Below are positions 40,039-49,264 of a stretch of DNA of 64,000 bases, piece by piece (position 1 is the first letter of the stretch; every line of letters starts with the position of its first letter). Origin of the DNA: UBA12170 sp964293475 (GTDB lineage: Bacteria; Bacteroidota; Bacteroidia; Bacteroidales; UBA12170); assembly GCA_964293475.1 (NCBI GenBank), contig CAXYYJ010000003.1, positions 62,001 through 126,000 on the forward strand, given 5' to 3'. The notes below the pieces were generated by a model. The model did no database searches, had not been told where the DNA came from, and saw only the letters and a list, made by a program, of their open reading frames with translations. The translations under genes and the position numbers were made by a program.

Positions 40039-42363
40039 ATGAGAAATTTTTTTATTATCATCCTGCTTTTGGCATTTCAACTGAGCGTTCTGGCTCAAAA
40101 GTATTCCATAAGTGGGAAAATTAAGGACGGTAGCAATGGCGAAGAGCTTATAGGTGCTACTGTTTTCATTCCCGAGCTTTCTACCGGAACTGTAGCCAAC
40201 GAATATGGCTATTTTACACTCAGCCTGCCCGCGGGCACCTATACTGTGAATGTGAATTATTTGGGTTTTAACGAATATACAAAAACCATCGATCTTCAAA
40301 AAGATGTCTATCTGGCCATTGAACTTGCTGAAACCTCTGCTGAATTGCTTGAGGTTGAGATAACTGGTGAACGACTGGACCGAAATGTAAAGAGCAACGA
40401 GATGAGCAGTATTAAGCTTCAGGCAAAAACCATAAAAAAGATTCCCGCTTTTATGGGCGAAGTCGACCTAATCAAAGCCATTCAACTGCTGCCTGGAATT
40501 CAAAGCACCGCTGAGGGTTCGTCGGGCTTTAGTGTGCGTGGAGGCTCAGCCGACCAAAATCTTATTTTGCTCGACGAAGCCACAGTTTACAACGCATCGC
40601 ATCTCATGGGCTTTTTCTCGGTATTCAACAACGATGCCATTAAAGATGTGAAAATCTATAAGGGCGATATTCCGGCTTCTCACGGGGGCAGGCTCTCATC
40701 GCTTCTCGATGTGCGCATGAAAGACGGTAACAGCAAAGAGTTTGAAGTGACCGGAGGTATAGGTACCATTTCGAGCCGCCTGACCATCGAGGGGCCCATT
40801 ATTAAGGACAAAACGAGTTTTATAGTTTCGGGTCGGCGCACTTATGCCGATTTATTTCTCAAACTCAGCTCCGAAGAGAATTTGCGCAGCAGCATTTTAA
40901 ATTTCTACGACATCAACGCCAAAGTAAACCATACATTCGATGAGAAAAACCGGTTGTACATTTCTTTTTACAATGGGCAGGATAAGTTTGCCAACGATTT
41001 TAGCAAACTCTTTTTTGGGAATACCACCACCACCATTCGTTGGAATCACTTGTTCAGCGAAAAGCTGTTTTTTAATCTCACCAATTTCAACAGCATCTAC
41101 AACTACAATTTAGGAACACCCGAGGGCAATGCCAACGCCTTTGAATGGAAGAGCAAGATGGTAGATTATGGCGGACGGGGCGATTTTACCTACTATTTGA
41201 ATCCGCAAAACACCATTAAATTTGGGGTGGAAGGCACCTATCATATTTTTGATCCGGGAAGAGCCAAGGGGCTGGGAGAGGAAGCCCTGTTTACAGAGTT
41301 TGTACAGCCCAATAGCCACGCCCTCGACTGGGGAATTTATGTCAGCAATGAGCAGAAAATAGGAGAACATATTCAACTCAAATATGGCTTGAGATATTCA
41401 ATATTTCAAAGTATGGGCTCGGCAACTGTTTATAATTTCGACGATAATTTTAATAAAATCGACAGTACAGTTTATAAAAAGGGCGACATTTACAATACCT
41501 ATATGGGGCTCGAACCACGTTTCGGCATCACCTATGTTATTAACGATGAGAGCTCTGTAAAAGCCAATTATTCCCGCACAAGACAATATATGCAATTGGC
41601 TCAAAACTCATCCGCTGGTACTCCATTAGATATTTGGTTTCCTTCGTCACCCAATGTGAAGCCACAAATAGCCGATCAGGTTGCTTTGGGATATTTTAGA
41701 AATTTCAAGCAAAATATGTACGAAGCCAATGTGGAGGTGTATTACAAAAACATGAAGAATTCCATCGATTTTAAGGATTTTGCGCAGGTATTGCTCAACG
41801 AAGAACTTGAAGGAGAGCTTCGTTTTGGAAAATCGTGGAGTTATGGAGCTGAGTTTTTATTGCGCAAAAACGATGGAAACCTCACCGGGTGGATTAGTTA
41901 TACCTACAGCCGCACTTTCCGTCAATTTGAAGATATTAACAATGGCAAAACCTATCGTGCACCCTACGATAAACCACATAATGTGGCCATTGTGTTGAGC
42001 TACAGTATTTCTCCACGACTCGAAGTGGGCGCCAACTGGGTTTATGGGTCGGGTCAGCCAGCCACTTTCCCTACCGGACGAGCCTATTATGGAAATATGA
42101 TTGTGGCTATTTATAGTGACAGAAATGCTTATCGACTGCCAGACTATCACCGATTGGACGTGTCGGCCACCTGGAAACGAAAAAAGAAAGAAGGTTCCAA
42201 ATGGGATTGGGATATCAACCTAAGTGTTTACAACGCCTATGCCCGTCACAATACCTGGTCTATAAACTTTGTAACTGACGACGCAAACCCTGATGTAACC
42301 TATGCCGAACAAACTTATCTATTCTCCATTATTCCCGCATTAACTTTCAATTTTAAATTTTAA
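40039..42363 (+). CDS. TonB-dependent receptor with carboxypeptidase-like N-terminal domain
   Basis: 774 residues. Signal peptide 1-19 (..LAFQLSVLAQ). CarboxypepD_reg-like domain at about 22-105 (SISGKIKDGSNGEELIGATV .. LPAGTYTVNVNYLGF). Plug domain at about 110-230: MGEVDLIKAIQLLPGIQST, GFSVRGGSADQNLILLDEA, AIKDVKIYKGDIPASHGGRLSSLLDV (in parts). The rest is a beta-barrel ending in ..IIPALTFNFKF with the terminal Phe. It pairs with the DUF4249 lipoprotein 6 nt downstream, a recurring Bacteroidota pair comparable to SusC/SusD. Transported substrate unknown. Confidence 0.93.
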   Translation: MRNFFIIILLLAFQLSVLAQKYSISGKIKDGSNGEELIGATVFIPELSTGTVANEYGYFTLSLPAGTYTVNVNYLGFNEYTKTIDLQKDVYLAIELAETSAELLEVEITGERLDRNVKSNEMSSIKLQAKTIKKIPAFMGEVDLIKAIQLLPGIQSTAEGSSGFSVRGGSADQNLILLDEATVYNASHLMGFFSVFNNDAIKDVKIYKGDIPASHGGRLSSLLDVRMKDGNSKEFEVTGGIGTISSRLTIEGPIIKDKTSFIVSGRRTYADLFLKLSSEENLRSSILNFYDINAKVNHTFDEKNRLYISFYNGQDKFANDFSKLFFGNTTTTIRWNHLFSEKLFFNLTNFNSIYNYNLGTPEGNANAFEWKSKMVDYGGRGDFTYYLNPQNTIKFGVEGTYHIFDPGRAKGLGEEALFTEFVQPNSHALDWGIYVSNEQKIGEHIQLKYGLRYSIFQSMGSATVYNFDDNFNKIDSTVYKKGDIYNTYMGLEPRFGITYVINDESSVKANYSRTRQYMQLAQNSSAGTPLDIWFPSSPNVKPQIADQVALGYFRNFKQNMYEANVEVYYKNMKNSIDFKDFAQVLLNEELEGELRFGKSWSYGAEFLLRKNDGNLTGWISYTYSRTFRQFEDINNGKTYRAPYDKPHNVAIVLSYSISPRLEVGANWVYGSGQPATFPTGRAYYGNMIVAIYSDRNAYRLPDYHRLDVSATWKRKKKEGSKWDWDINLSVYNAYARHNTWSINFVTDDANPDVTYAEQTYLFSIIPALTFNFKF

Positions 42364-42368
42364 CAACC

Positions 42369-43241
42369 ATGAAAAACAGATTATATATAGCCGCTTTTGT
42401 CGGTCTGGTTTTAGGACTTGGCAGCTGTACCGAGCGCATAGAAGTGGAATTAGACGAAACCTACACCCGATTGGTTGTGGAAGGAAATTTAACCACCGAT
42501 ACCATGGCCCACCTTTTTGTTCTTACCGAAACCACCAGTTATTTCTACAATCAGCCCGCACCACCTGTGGAAAATGCTTCTGTTAGCATCAGTGACAATT
42601 TGGGAAATAAAGTGGTATTGGAGGAAAAAGAGCCAGGGAAATACTATACCCCGGCAAACTTCTACGGTCAGGTAGATAGAAGTTATGAATTGCAAATTGA
42701 TTTGCAGGAAGAAATAAACGGAAATCTTCGATATGTCGCACAATCATCTATTCCACCTATTGCACCCATCGATTCCATTGGCATGGAGTTTAACGAGAGA
42801 TTTGGTAAAGATGGTTTTTGGATTGTAAAACTCTTCGCAACAGATCCGGCAGGGGTAGAGAACTATTACCAATTCAGAGTTTACAGAAACGATACATTAC
42901 TTTCCGACACTCTTAGCAAGGTTAGTTTCACTGACGACAAGCTTTTCGATGGTAATTTTACCTTTGGAATTGGAGTCGCGTTTTTCAATAATTCTATTTC
43001 TGGCCAACGGTTTAGAGTTGGCGATACCGTTCTGTTGGAAATGGGCGGCATTACAAAAGAACATTATGTTTTTATGAATAATGTGATTCAGTCCACAAGT
43101 TTTCAAAACCCATTGTTTGGAGGCCCGCCAGCCAATGTGATCGGAAATATTAGCGAAGGCGCTTTTGGTTATTTCTCCACATTCAGCACCACATACAGCG
43201 AGCTTATATTGACGGAAGATAATATCATTATCACACAATAG
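42369..43241 (+). CDS. DUF4249 lipoprotein
   Basis: 290 residues. Lipoprotein signal: hydrophobic segment then GLGSC with Cys20, followed by TERIEVELD. The body starts with DETYTRLVVEGNLTTDT and PVENASVSISDNLGNKVVL, the beta-sandwich pattern of DUF4249, which accompanies TonB receptors with a carboxypeptidase-like domain. It probably forms the extracellular lid or binding partner of the receptor encoded just upstream. The operon ends here; a hairpin at 43271-43303 lies between it and the convergent ygiQ-like gene. Confidence 0.9.
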   Translation: MKNRLYIAAFVGLVLGLGSCTERIEVELDETYTRLVVEGNLTTDTMAHLFVLTETTSYFYNQPAPPVENASVSISDNLGNKVVLEEKEPGKYYTPANFYGQVDRSYELQIDLQEEINGNLRYVAQSSIPPIAPIDSIGMEFNERFGKDGFWIVKLFATDPAGVENYYQFRVYRNDTLLSDTLSKVSFTDDKLFDGNFTFGIGVAFFNNSISGQRFRVGDTVLLEMGGITKEHYVFMNNVIQSTSFQNPLFGGPPANVIGNISEGAFGYFSTFSTTYSELILTEDNIIITQ

Positions 43242-43270
43242 TGCCTGTAAATATTTGAAAATGAATTTAT

Positions 43271-43303
43271 ACCCCAGGTTTTTTCTTTGAAATTATCTGG
43301 GGT
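43271..43303. terminator. Hairpin between convergent DUF4249 and YgiQ genes
   Basis: accccag (43271-43277) pairs with ctggggt (43297-43303); the 19-nt loop is T-rich and a ttctttg run follows on the plus strand. The right arm overlaps the end of the YgiQ gene. Moderate terminator candidate. Confidence 0.5.
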
Positions 43304-45131
43304 TTCTTTGAAGTAGTTTTTTCAATATAGCTGGTTGTTCTTTCAACACATTGCGAATCCAGTTGAAGTTTTCGGGCTTATACCAAAAGAAAAACCGATG
43401 CTGGTCTTGTTTTTCCTCCTTCGATTTGGCTGTAAAAACTGGCTGAAGGGTGTAGGGATGAAAGCCCGAATAGTAAATCACAGTGGCAACTGTCATGGGT
43501 GTGGGTGTAAAGTCCTGAACCTGCTCCAGACGGAAGCCCATGTCTTTGGTTTCGGCAGCCAGATTGGCCATGTCTTTCGGCTGACTTCCCGGGTGTGACG
43601 AGATGAAATAAGGAATCAACTGAAGGTTGAGATTTTTCCGCTCGTTGATTTCGTGAAATTTGGCGGTAAACTTTTTAAAATTCTCGAATGGCGGCTTTCG
43701 CATGATGTGCAAAGTATCGTCGGAAGTATGTTCGGGAGCTACTTTAAGCCGGCCACTCACGTGACGTGTCAGCACCTGCTCCAGATACTCGTTCATCTCT
43801 TTTTCATTCCCATGGGTATTTCGCTCTTTCACCAGCAAATCGTAGCGGATTCCGCTTCCGATGGTTGCTTTTTTAACTCCGGGATGCGCATCTACCGAGC
43901 GATAAATATCGAGAAGCGGTTGGTGGGAGGTGTTAAGGTTCTTGCAAACATTGGGATGAATACAACTTGGTCGGACACATTTGGCACAAATGCTCAGGTC
44001 GTGGCCTTTCATTTTGTACATATTGGCACTGGGGCCGCCCAAATCGCTCAGATGACCTTTAAAATCGGGCATTTGAGTTACTTTGTCCACTTCGTCCAAA
44101 ATCGATTTTTTCGATCGGCTGGCAATAAATTTCCCCTGATGTGCCGAAATGGTACAAAAGCTACATCCACCAAAACATCCGCGATGCATGTTGATGGAGA
44201 ATTTTATCATTTCGAAGGCTGGAATGGGCCCTCGTTTTTTGTATTTGGGATGGGGAAGGCGGGTATAGGGTAAATCGAAGCTGCGGTCTATTTCGGCTTC
44301 GGTCATGGTTTGAAATGGAGGGTTCACCAAAACCTGTTGATTGCCAACTTTTTGAATCAATCGGCGGGCATTCATTTTGTTCGATTCCTGTTCAATATGT
44401 TTAAAATTGGAAGCATATTTAAACTTGTCGGCCAAACAATCTTCGTGGCTATTGAGCTCAAAATCGATCCAGTTTTTGTTTTTGGGCAATTCTTCCTCCG
44501 CAGCTATTAAAACTGAGGTTTGGGGAATGGTTTTGATGGATTGGAACGGAACCCCGCGACTTAAAAGTCGCAACAGCTCAATGAGCGGATTTTCTCCCAT
44601 GCCATAAATGAGCAAATCGGCACCAGTTTCTAACAGCACAGAGGGTTTTAGTTTATCGCTCCAATAATCGTAATGGGTGACCCTTCGCAGCGATGAACCC
44701 ACACCACCCAACACAATAGGAACATCGGGATAGATGGATTTCAACGCTTTACAATAAACCACCGAGGCATAATCGGGGCGAAAATTGGCTTCTCCACCTG
44801 GAGTAAAAGCATCGTTGCTGCGTAAGCGTTTATTGGCTGTGTAATGGTTTACCATGGAATCCATATTGCCATCGGTGACGCCGAAAAACAGTTTAGGGGC
44901 TCCAAATTTTTTAAAATCGCGGAGGTCGTCCTGCCAGTTGGGTTGGGGAATGATTCCAACTCTAAATCCTTCAGCCTCGATTAGGCGGCCAATTACGGCA
45001 GCGCCAAAGCTCGGATGATCCACATAGGCATCGCCGGTAATGATGACCACATCCAATTCTTCCCAGCCGCGCTGGAGCATTTCTTTGCGGGTAATGGGCA
45101 GCCAGTCTGTTATTTTAGGTTCCTGATACAT
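43293..45131 (-). CDS. ygiQ: YgiQ-family radical SAM protein
   Basis: 613 residues from ATG at 45131; this start aligns with the family N-terminus (WLPITRKEMLQRGWEELD), whereas the frame to 45173 begins at a TTG before the promoter box. N-terminal cobalamin-binding-like domain with ITGDAYVDHPSFGAAVIGR. The radical SAM cluster is CFGGCSFC near residues 319-326 (CxxxCxxC), preceded by SINMHRG. A further Cys set (CAKCVRPSCIHPNVC, about 395-410) may bind a second metal centre. Reaction unknown in the whole family. It has a long C-terminal tail with QDFTPTPMTVATVIYYSG. Confidence 0.93.
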   Translation of the reverse strand: MYQEPKITDWLPITRKEMLQRGWEELDVVIITGDAYVDHPSFGAAVIGRLIEAEGFRVGIIPQPNWQDDLRDFKKFGAPKLFFGVTDGNMDSMVNHYTANKRLRSNDAFTPGGEANFRPDYASVVYCKALKSIYPDVPIVLGGVGSSLRRVTHYDYWSDKLKPSVLLETGADLLIYGMGENPLIELLRLLSRGVPFQSIKTIPQTSVLIAAEEELPKNKNWIDFELNSHEDCLADKFKYASNFKHIEQESNKMNARRLIQKVGNQQVLVNPPFQTMTEAEIDRSFDLPYTRLPHPKYKKRGPIPAFEMIKFSINMHRGCFGGCSFCTISAHQGKFIASRSKKSILDEVDKVTQMPDFKGHLSDLGGPSANMYKMKGHDLSICAKCVRPSCIHPNVCKNLNTSHQPLLDIYRSVDAHPGVKKATIGSGIRYDLLVKERNTHGNEKEMNEYLEQVLTRHVSGRLKVAPEHTSDDTLHIMRKPPFENFKKFTAKFHEINERKNLNLQLIPYFISSHPGSQPKDMANLAAETKDMGFRLEQVQDFTPTPMTVATVIYYSGFHPYTLQPVFTAKSKEEKQDQHRFFFWYKPENFNWIRNVLKEQPAILKKLLQRNPR

Positions 45132-45137
45132 AGCCGG

Positions 45138-45145
45138 CAAAGATA
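45138..45145 (-). promoter_or_regulatory. -7 promoter box TATCTTTG before ygiQ
   Basis: Perfect TAnnTTTG on the minus strand, 6 nt before ATG 45131; would give an almost leaderless mRNA. Confidence 0.5.
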
Positions 45146-45171
45146 ACCTAAATAGATATTGGCTTTTGGGC

Positions 45172-45209
45172 AAAAAAAATTGGAAACCGTTAAATGATTT
45201 CCAATTTTT
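45172..45209 (-). terminator. Terminator of the DUF3857 gene pair
   Basis: aaaaattggaaa (45175-45186) and tttccaattttt (45198-45209) are exact reverse complements with an 11-nt loop; on the minus strand the second arm runs on into further T residues. Confidence 0.82.
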
Positions 45210-45229
45210 CAGGGGTTAAGGACCTGGAA

Positions 45230-47101
45230 CTATCTTTTTAAAACCAGCTCGTTGAGCCAGTTGCTGTTCCACTCGATCATCATTTTTCTAAAAATGGCAT
45301 ATTCTTCCACAGTTAGGTTTCGCTGGAATAGCTCTGTGGATTTGCTGTCAACGGTGGCTGGTCCTTTGGGAGCCTGGACAGAAGCTTCGGCAGGGAAAAT
45401 GACCAATGATTTTTTGATCACCAGATTGCCATCTTTTCGGGCCACCGAAATGCTCATTTTACCAAAACTCTCGTTGAAATCCAATTGCTTTTCAACCCCA
45501 ACCCATTCCACACTTTTGGGTAAAGTGATGACAAATTCATAGCTCTCGTCTATGGCTTTCACGGTGATGGGGAAGTCGCGTTTGGAAGGGAGATTGGTGA
45601 AGTTTTGCGAAGCAATTCCGTTTTTGAGATAAGGCAGCGACATGAAATAGTAGTTCTCCTGTTTCTTCAGTTTTCCATCGCTTTTCACGTTCATTTCAAA
45701 TTTAGCTACCTGATTGTCAGGAATTACCAGCTGTGGCTTCTCGTCTTTGGCCGTTGGAATACCATTCACAATATAATTTTGAATTGCAGAACTATCTTTC
45801 GACAAGGTGAGAAAATCGAAGCAGCTTCCGGTAAGTTTTAGCATTACCTGGCCCGAAATGGCGTTGTCAGGATCAACTGTTAGCCTGCTGTTCATGCTAA
45901 TGGAAGGTAGCGTGGTTTTGAGTTCAACGGGTTTTGCCGTGAATAAATCCACCATTACCTGGTTGGTAAGCTTCAGGTGCAGCGATTGCTGATTCATTTC
46001 TTTTGCTGACAATACAAAAGGGACACCGGTTTCGTCGGTATACAAAACTCCCCACTGATTCATGAAATTCAGATTGCCAATTTGCGCATTCCAAAGCACC
46101 ACAGGCACAAAAGCAACAGGTTTTACATTGAATCCAGCCGATTTCAGCAGATGAAAAAGGAGCATGGTTTTCTCCAATTCGCTTCCCACGGCGCTGTTAA
46201 AAACCTGTCCGGGGGTTTGAAGCTCATAATTATGCCAGCTCAGCGGAATGTATTTTCCGTTGATCTTATTGGCCACATAATCCTGAATGTTCAACGCCCA
46301 CTGGGTATTGGTTTTGGTGTCTGCTTTTAGCTTTTCAATCAACGCTTTTTCCGATTCGGTGGGCTTGTAAGTAAAGGCCTTGTTTTGTGCAAAAGCATCG
46401 AAGGCAGCCTGAGTTTCGGTGAAGGTGGAAAAAACGATGGTTGGCAAGTATTGTGAACTGGCTGGCGAAAAGTCTTCGAAGCTACGGGCCTTTACATTTT
46501 TAAAATTCCAGGTAAAGCTTCTGTTGGTTTCGGCCTGATTTGCAGCAGGTTCCAGAGTTGTGTTGAGAACGGAATATTTTAAACCGCGTCGGGCGGGCAC
46601 TGTAACTGTTAATTCAAAATCTTCCACAGGCACATCTTCGGCCACTATTTCCATCCCCATAAGTTCCTTGATAAAGCTGGGTTTGCTGATGATGGAGTAT
46701 TCGAGAAAAATGGTGGCGCCCACTTCGAGTCCGGTGTGGGTTATAACCATTTCGCGCATCTGATTATAGGCGGGATAATCGGCAGCATCGTGGGGCAATA
46801 CTTCGTTAAAAGCATTTTTGGGCACGTTGACTTTGCGACCGTTGGCCATAACGGTATAAGCCTGGTGGATTACAAGCTTTTGAAAATCGGGGTTGTAAAC
46901 GACAAATGTTTCGCCGAAAAGCCTGTCGAAGGAGTAAACCGAAAGAAGCTTGAGTTCTTTAAAGTATTTATATTCAAGGCTTCCATCGGCATTCATGATG
47001 TATTCTTTCTTTATTTTTTTGTAAACCGCATCGGTTTCGGCAGCACTGTTACATCCCACTGAAAGAATAAACAGGGCTATATATATTATAAAATGTCTCA
47101 T
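45230..47101 (-). CDS. DUF3857 lipoprotein with degenerate transglutaminase-like domain
   Basis: 623 residues from ATG at 47101. Lipoprotein signal ending LSVGC (Cys near residue 17). DUF3857 domain in the first third (EVGATIFLEYSIISKPSF). The middle has the transglutaminase-like fold marker VGSELEKTMLLFHLLKSAGF, but where its upstream paralog has CGVCKDKASLL the catalytic Cys is replaced by Ser, and the His and Asp of the triad appear to be Asn and Ser/Ala. The C-terminal third is a beta-sandwich. So probably a non-catalytic binding partner. It lies 6 nt downstream of the intact paralog and ends in a strong terminator. Confidence 0.82.
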   Translation of the reverse strand: MRHFIIYIALFILSVGCNSAAETDAVYKKIKKEYIMNADGSLEYKYFKELKLLSVYSFDRLFGETFVVYNPDFQKLVIHQAYTVMANGRKVNVPKNAFNEVLPHDAADYPAYNQMREMVITHTGLEVGATIFLEYSIISKPSFIKELMGMEIVAEDVPVEDFELTVTVPARRGLKYSVLNTTLEPAANQAETNRSFTWNFKNVKARSFEDFSPASSQYLPTIVFSTFTETQAAFDAFAQNKAFTYKPTESEKALIEKLKADTKTNTQWALNIQDYVANKINGKYIPLSWHNYELQTPGQVFNSAVGSELEKTMLLFHLLKSAGFNVKPVAFVPVVLWNAQIGNLNFMNQWGVLYTDETGVPFVLSAKEMNQQSLHLKLTNQVMVDLFTAKPVELKTTLPSISMNSRLTVDPDNAISGQVMLKLTGSCFDFLTLSKDSSAIQNYIVNGIPTAKDEKPQLVIPDNQVAKFEMNVKSDGKLKKQENYYFMSLPYLKNGIASQNFTNLPSKRDFPITVKAIDESYEFVITLPKSVEWVGVEKQLDFNESFGKMSISVARKDGNLVIKKSLVIFPAEASVQAPKGPATVDSKSTELFQRNLTVEEYAIFRKMMIEWNSNWLNELVLKR

Positions 47102-47107
47102 GGTCAA

Positions 47108-49054
47108 TTACTTTTTAAGGATGATTTTTTGATTGGCAAAGTGTTTTTGGTTGTTCACGGCTTCGCGATAAGCTGGCCATTCAGCGGCTTTATAGATTCT
47201 CTTTCCCAAACTGATGGTTTCGGTGAATGTGAGTTTTTGTCCGGTGAGTGAATATCCACCTTTAAAGCTAACATATTCATCATTAACATCTTTGGCAGTA
47301 GGTAAAGGACTCATCTCTGAGAATTTTGGCAGGTTTACTTCCTCGGTTATTTCCACCAAACGGCTGCAACGGTCTCTGAAACCAAATTGTTTGGTTTCGG
47401 CGGTTGTGTTGGAGTATAAATGCCCCATGGCATTTTTAAAAACTCCGGTGGCCATGGGTGGGGTGAATAGAATCTCTTTTTCGGTAACCAGCGCATAACC
47501 AGGTATTTCGTATTCGTAGGTGATGGTTACGGGTTGTTCGAGATATTTATCGTTATCCGTATGCGATACCTTAATAAGCTGTGCATTGGGGTGAAGGTTC
47601 AGGAGTTCTTCCTCCAGATTTTTCTCCCATTCGGTGCGCACGCTGTATCTGAAAACGCCTCTTACGGCAGCATCCGATTGTCCTTCAGCAGTGATGCTGA
47701 ACATCCCTTTCAGGGTTCCGTTTTTATCAAGGGTAGATTTTCCGTGGATGCGGATATAGTGGTTTTCGGGGGCTGAAATGGGGGTGTATTGCAGGTTTGA
47801 ACCATCAGGTAAACCCATGAGGTAACCCTGTTGCTGTTCGGCGCTGCTCCAAAGCTCACGCACTCCTGGGACCCAGGTTGGATCGAGAAGTTTCCACTCG
47901 CCACTGCGCATTTTCACCACCGTTACCGAGTGGTTAAACTGGTCGGCTGGAATATCGTCGATGCGTTCTCCGGCCATAGTCATGGCGGCATAGGATTGAA
48001 ATCCCGCAGCGCGCAACATGCTGATGAGAAGGCTGGCCTTGTCTTTACAAACGCCGCAGCGGTCGGTAAAATTCATTTCCGAATTGTGCAGCGTATAGCC
48101 TTCGCCTTCGCCCATGGAAATGCCCGAATAGCGCATATTATCGGCCACCCAATGGGTGAGAATGGAAATGCTGTCGATTTCGTTTTTGGCGGGTTTCAGC
48201 AATTCGTTCACAAATTTTTGAACTTCCTCGGTCGGAGTGAAGGCATCGTATTCCTCGTTCACCGTGTAGAACCATTTGCCTTTGGCATACCAGTCGGGGC
48301 TTGTGGACATGAGCAGTTTGGTGTTCAGGTCGTTGGGGCTCACCATATTGGGCTCCCGTTTGATGGGCGAAATATTTCGTTTGGTGAAGGTGTATTCAAT
48401 TACGTTTTCCAGAAATTTCATCTTCGATGTCAGTTCCCCATAAAACACTTCGTACTGAAGCTTTTTATCCAGCGGGGTTTTTAAAATATAGGTTTTTTCG
48501 ATGATGGGGTCGAAGCTCCAGAAAGGCACAATATCGTAGAAATGGCCACGCATGGGCGGAATGTATTTCGACTCGTCTTCGGGATTTTGAAGGAGAGCAT
48601 AAGTATATCCTTTTTTAAAAGTGACAATTTCCAGGGCATCGCCGGGCTCCAGTCGGCCCACTTCAATCATTTTTTCGCGGGCTCCCCAATAGATGGCGCG
48701 GGCTGGGGCTGCATAATCGAGCACCGGATTGGCCAGCTCTACCGTTTGGCCGGAAGCTTTAAAAACCCGCACTTTTTGGATTTCCACATGGGCCGAAAGC
48801 GGATCGTAGCTCACTTTGACCACATGGTTTTTTTTGGCACCTTCGGGAGTCAGGATTTTGATAAGCTGATGCATTTGATAATAGCTCAGACCAGTAGGTT
48901 GCATGTTAACCGTGGTGCTATCGAAAATTACAACTATATCGGCATGTGGATACTCTGTCGCTCCCCCCGATTTTTCTATGAGCGGCCTGTAATCTTGAGC
49001 ATAAAGCCAGAAGCCTGTCAGAAGCAGGCCAATTAAAACCAATGATTTCTTCAT
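47108..49054 (-). CDS. DUF3857 / transglutaminase-like protein with intact triad
   Basis: 648 residues from ATG at 49054; the frame extends 68 codons upstream but only this start gives the signal peptide MKKSLVLIGLLLTGFWLYAQ. DUF3857 domain at about 50-240 (ILTPEGAKKNHVVKVSYDPL, GARAI-type strands, RLEPGDALEIVTF). Transglutaminase core at about 290-400: CGVCKDKASLLISMLRAAGF with the Cys, FNHSVTVV with the His and WKLLDPTW with the Asp, i.e. a complete catalytic triad. DUF3857 proteins are periplasmic or surface proteins of unclear substrate; cross-linking or peptidase activity are possible. First gene of a pair with the degenerate paralog. Confidence 0.87.
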   Translation of the reverse strand: MKKSLVLIGLLLTGFWLYAQDYRPLIEKSGGATEYPHADIVVIFDSTTVNMQPTGLSYYQMHQLIKILTPEGAKKNHVVKVSYDPLSAHVEIQKVRVFKASGQTVELANPVLDYAAPARAIYWGAREKMIEVGRLEPGDALEIVTFKKGYTYALLQNPEDESKYIPPMRGHFYDIVPFWSFDPIIEKTYILKTPLDKKLQYEVFYGELTSKMKFLENVIEYTFTKRNISPIKREPNMVSPNDLNTKLLMSTSPDWYAKGKWFYTVNEEYDAFTPTEEVQKFVNELLKPAKNEIDSISILTHWVADNMRYSGISMGEGEGYTLHNSEMNFTDRCGVCKDKASLLISMLRAAGFQSYAAMTMAGERIDDIPADQFNHSVTVVKMRSGEWKLLDPTWVPGVRELWSSAEQQQGYLMGLPDGSNLQYTPISAPENHYIRIHGKSTLDKNGTLKGMFSITAEGQSDAAVRGVFRYSVRTEWEKNLEEELLNLHPNAQLIKVSHTDNDKYLEQPVTITYEYEIPGYALVTEKEILFTPPMATGVFKNAMGHLYSNTTAETKQFGFRDRCSRLVEITEEVNLPKFSEMSPLPTAKDVNDEYVSFKGGYSLTGQKLTFTETISLGKRIYKAAEWPAYREAVNNQKHFANQKIILKK

Positions 49055-49264
49055 TTCTTTGTCATTTTTGTTGGTAAGGATAAGGCGAAAACCCCCAAAA
49101 AAATCAGTATAAAAAATCCGATTTTCTGTTCCATGGCATTTTTCGCGATTTGTGTTTTGTTCGGGTAAATTTATACAGAAATCGATAAATGGCTCCGGAA
49201 AAATCAAAAAAAAGGGGGATGATTTATATTGATTTCCAATAATGCCAAAAAAAGGCACGATTAT

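Noticed and set aside
47831..48484. 217-codon antisense frame within the DUF3857 gene
   Set aside because: Opposite to a clearly coding region and without promoter or family match; long only because of codon bias of the true gene.
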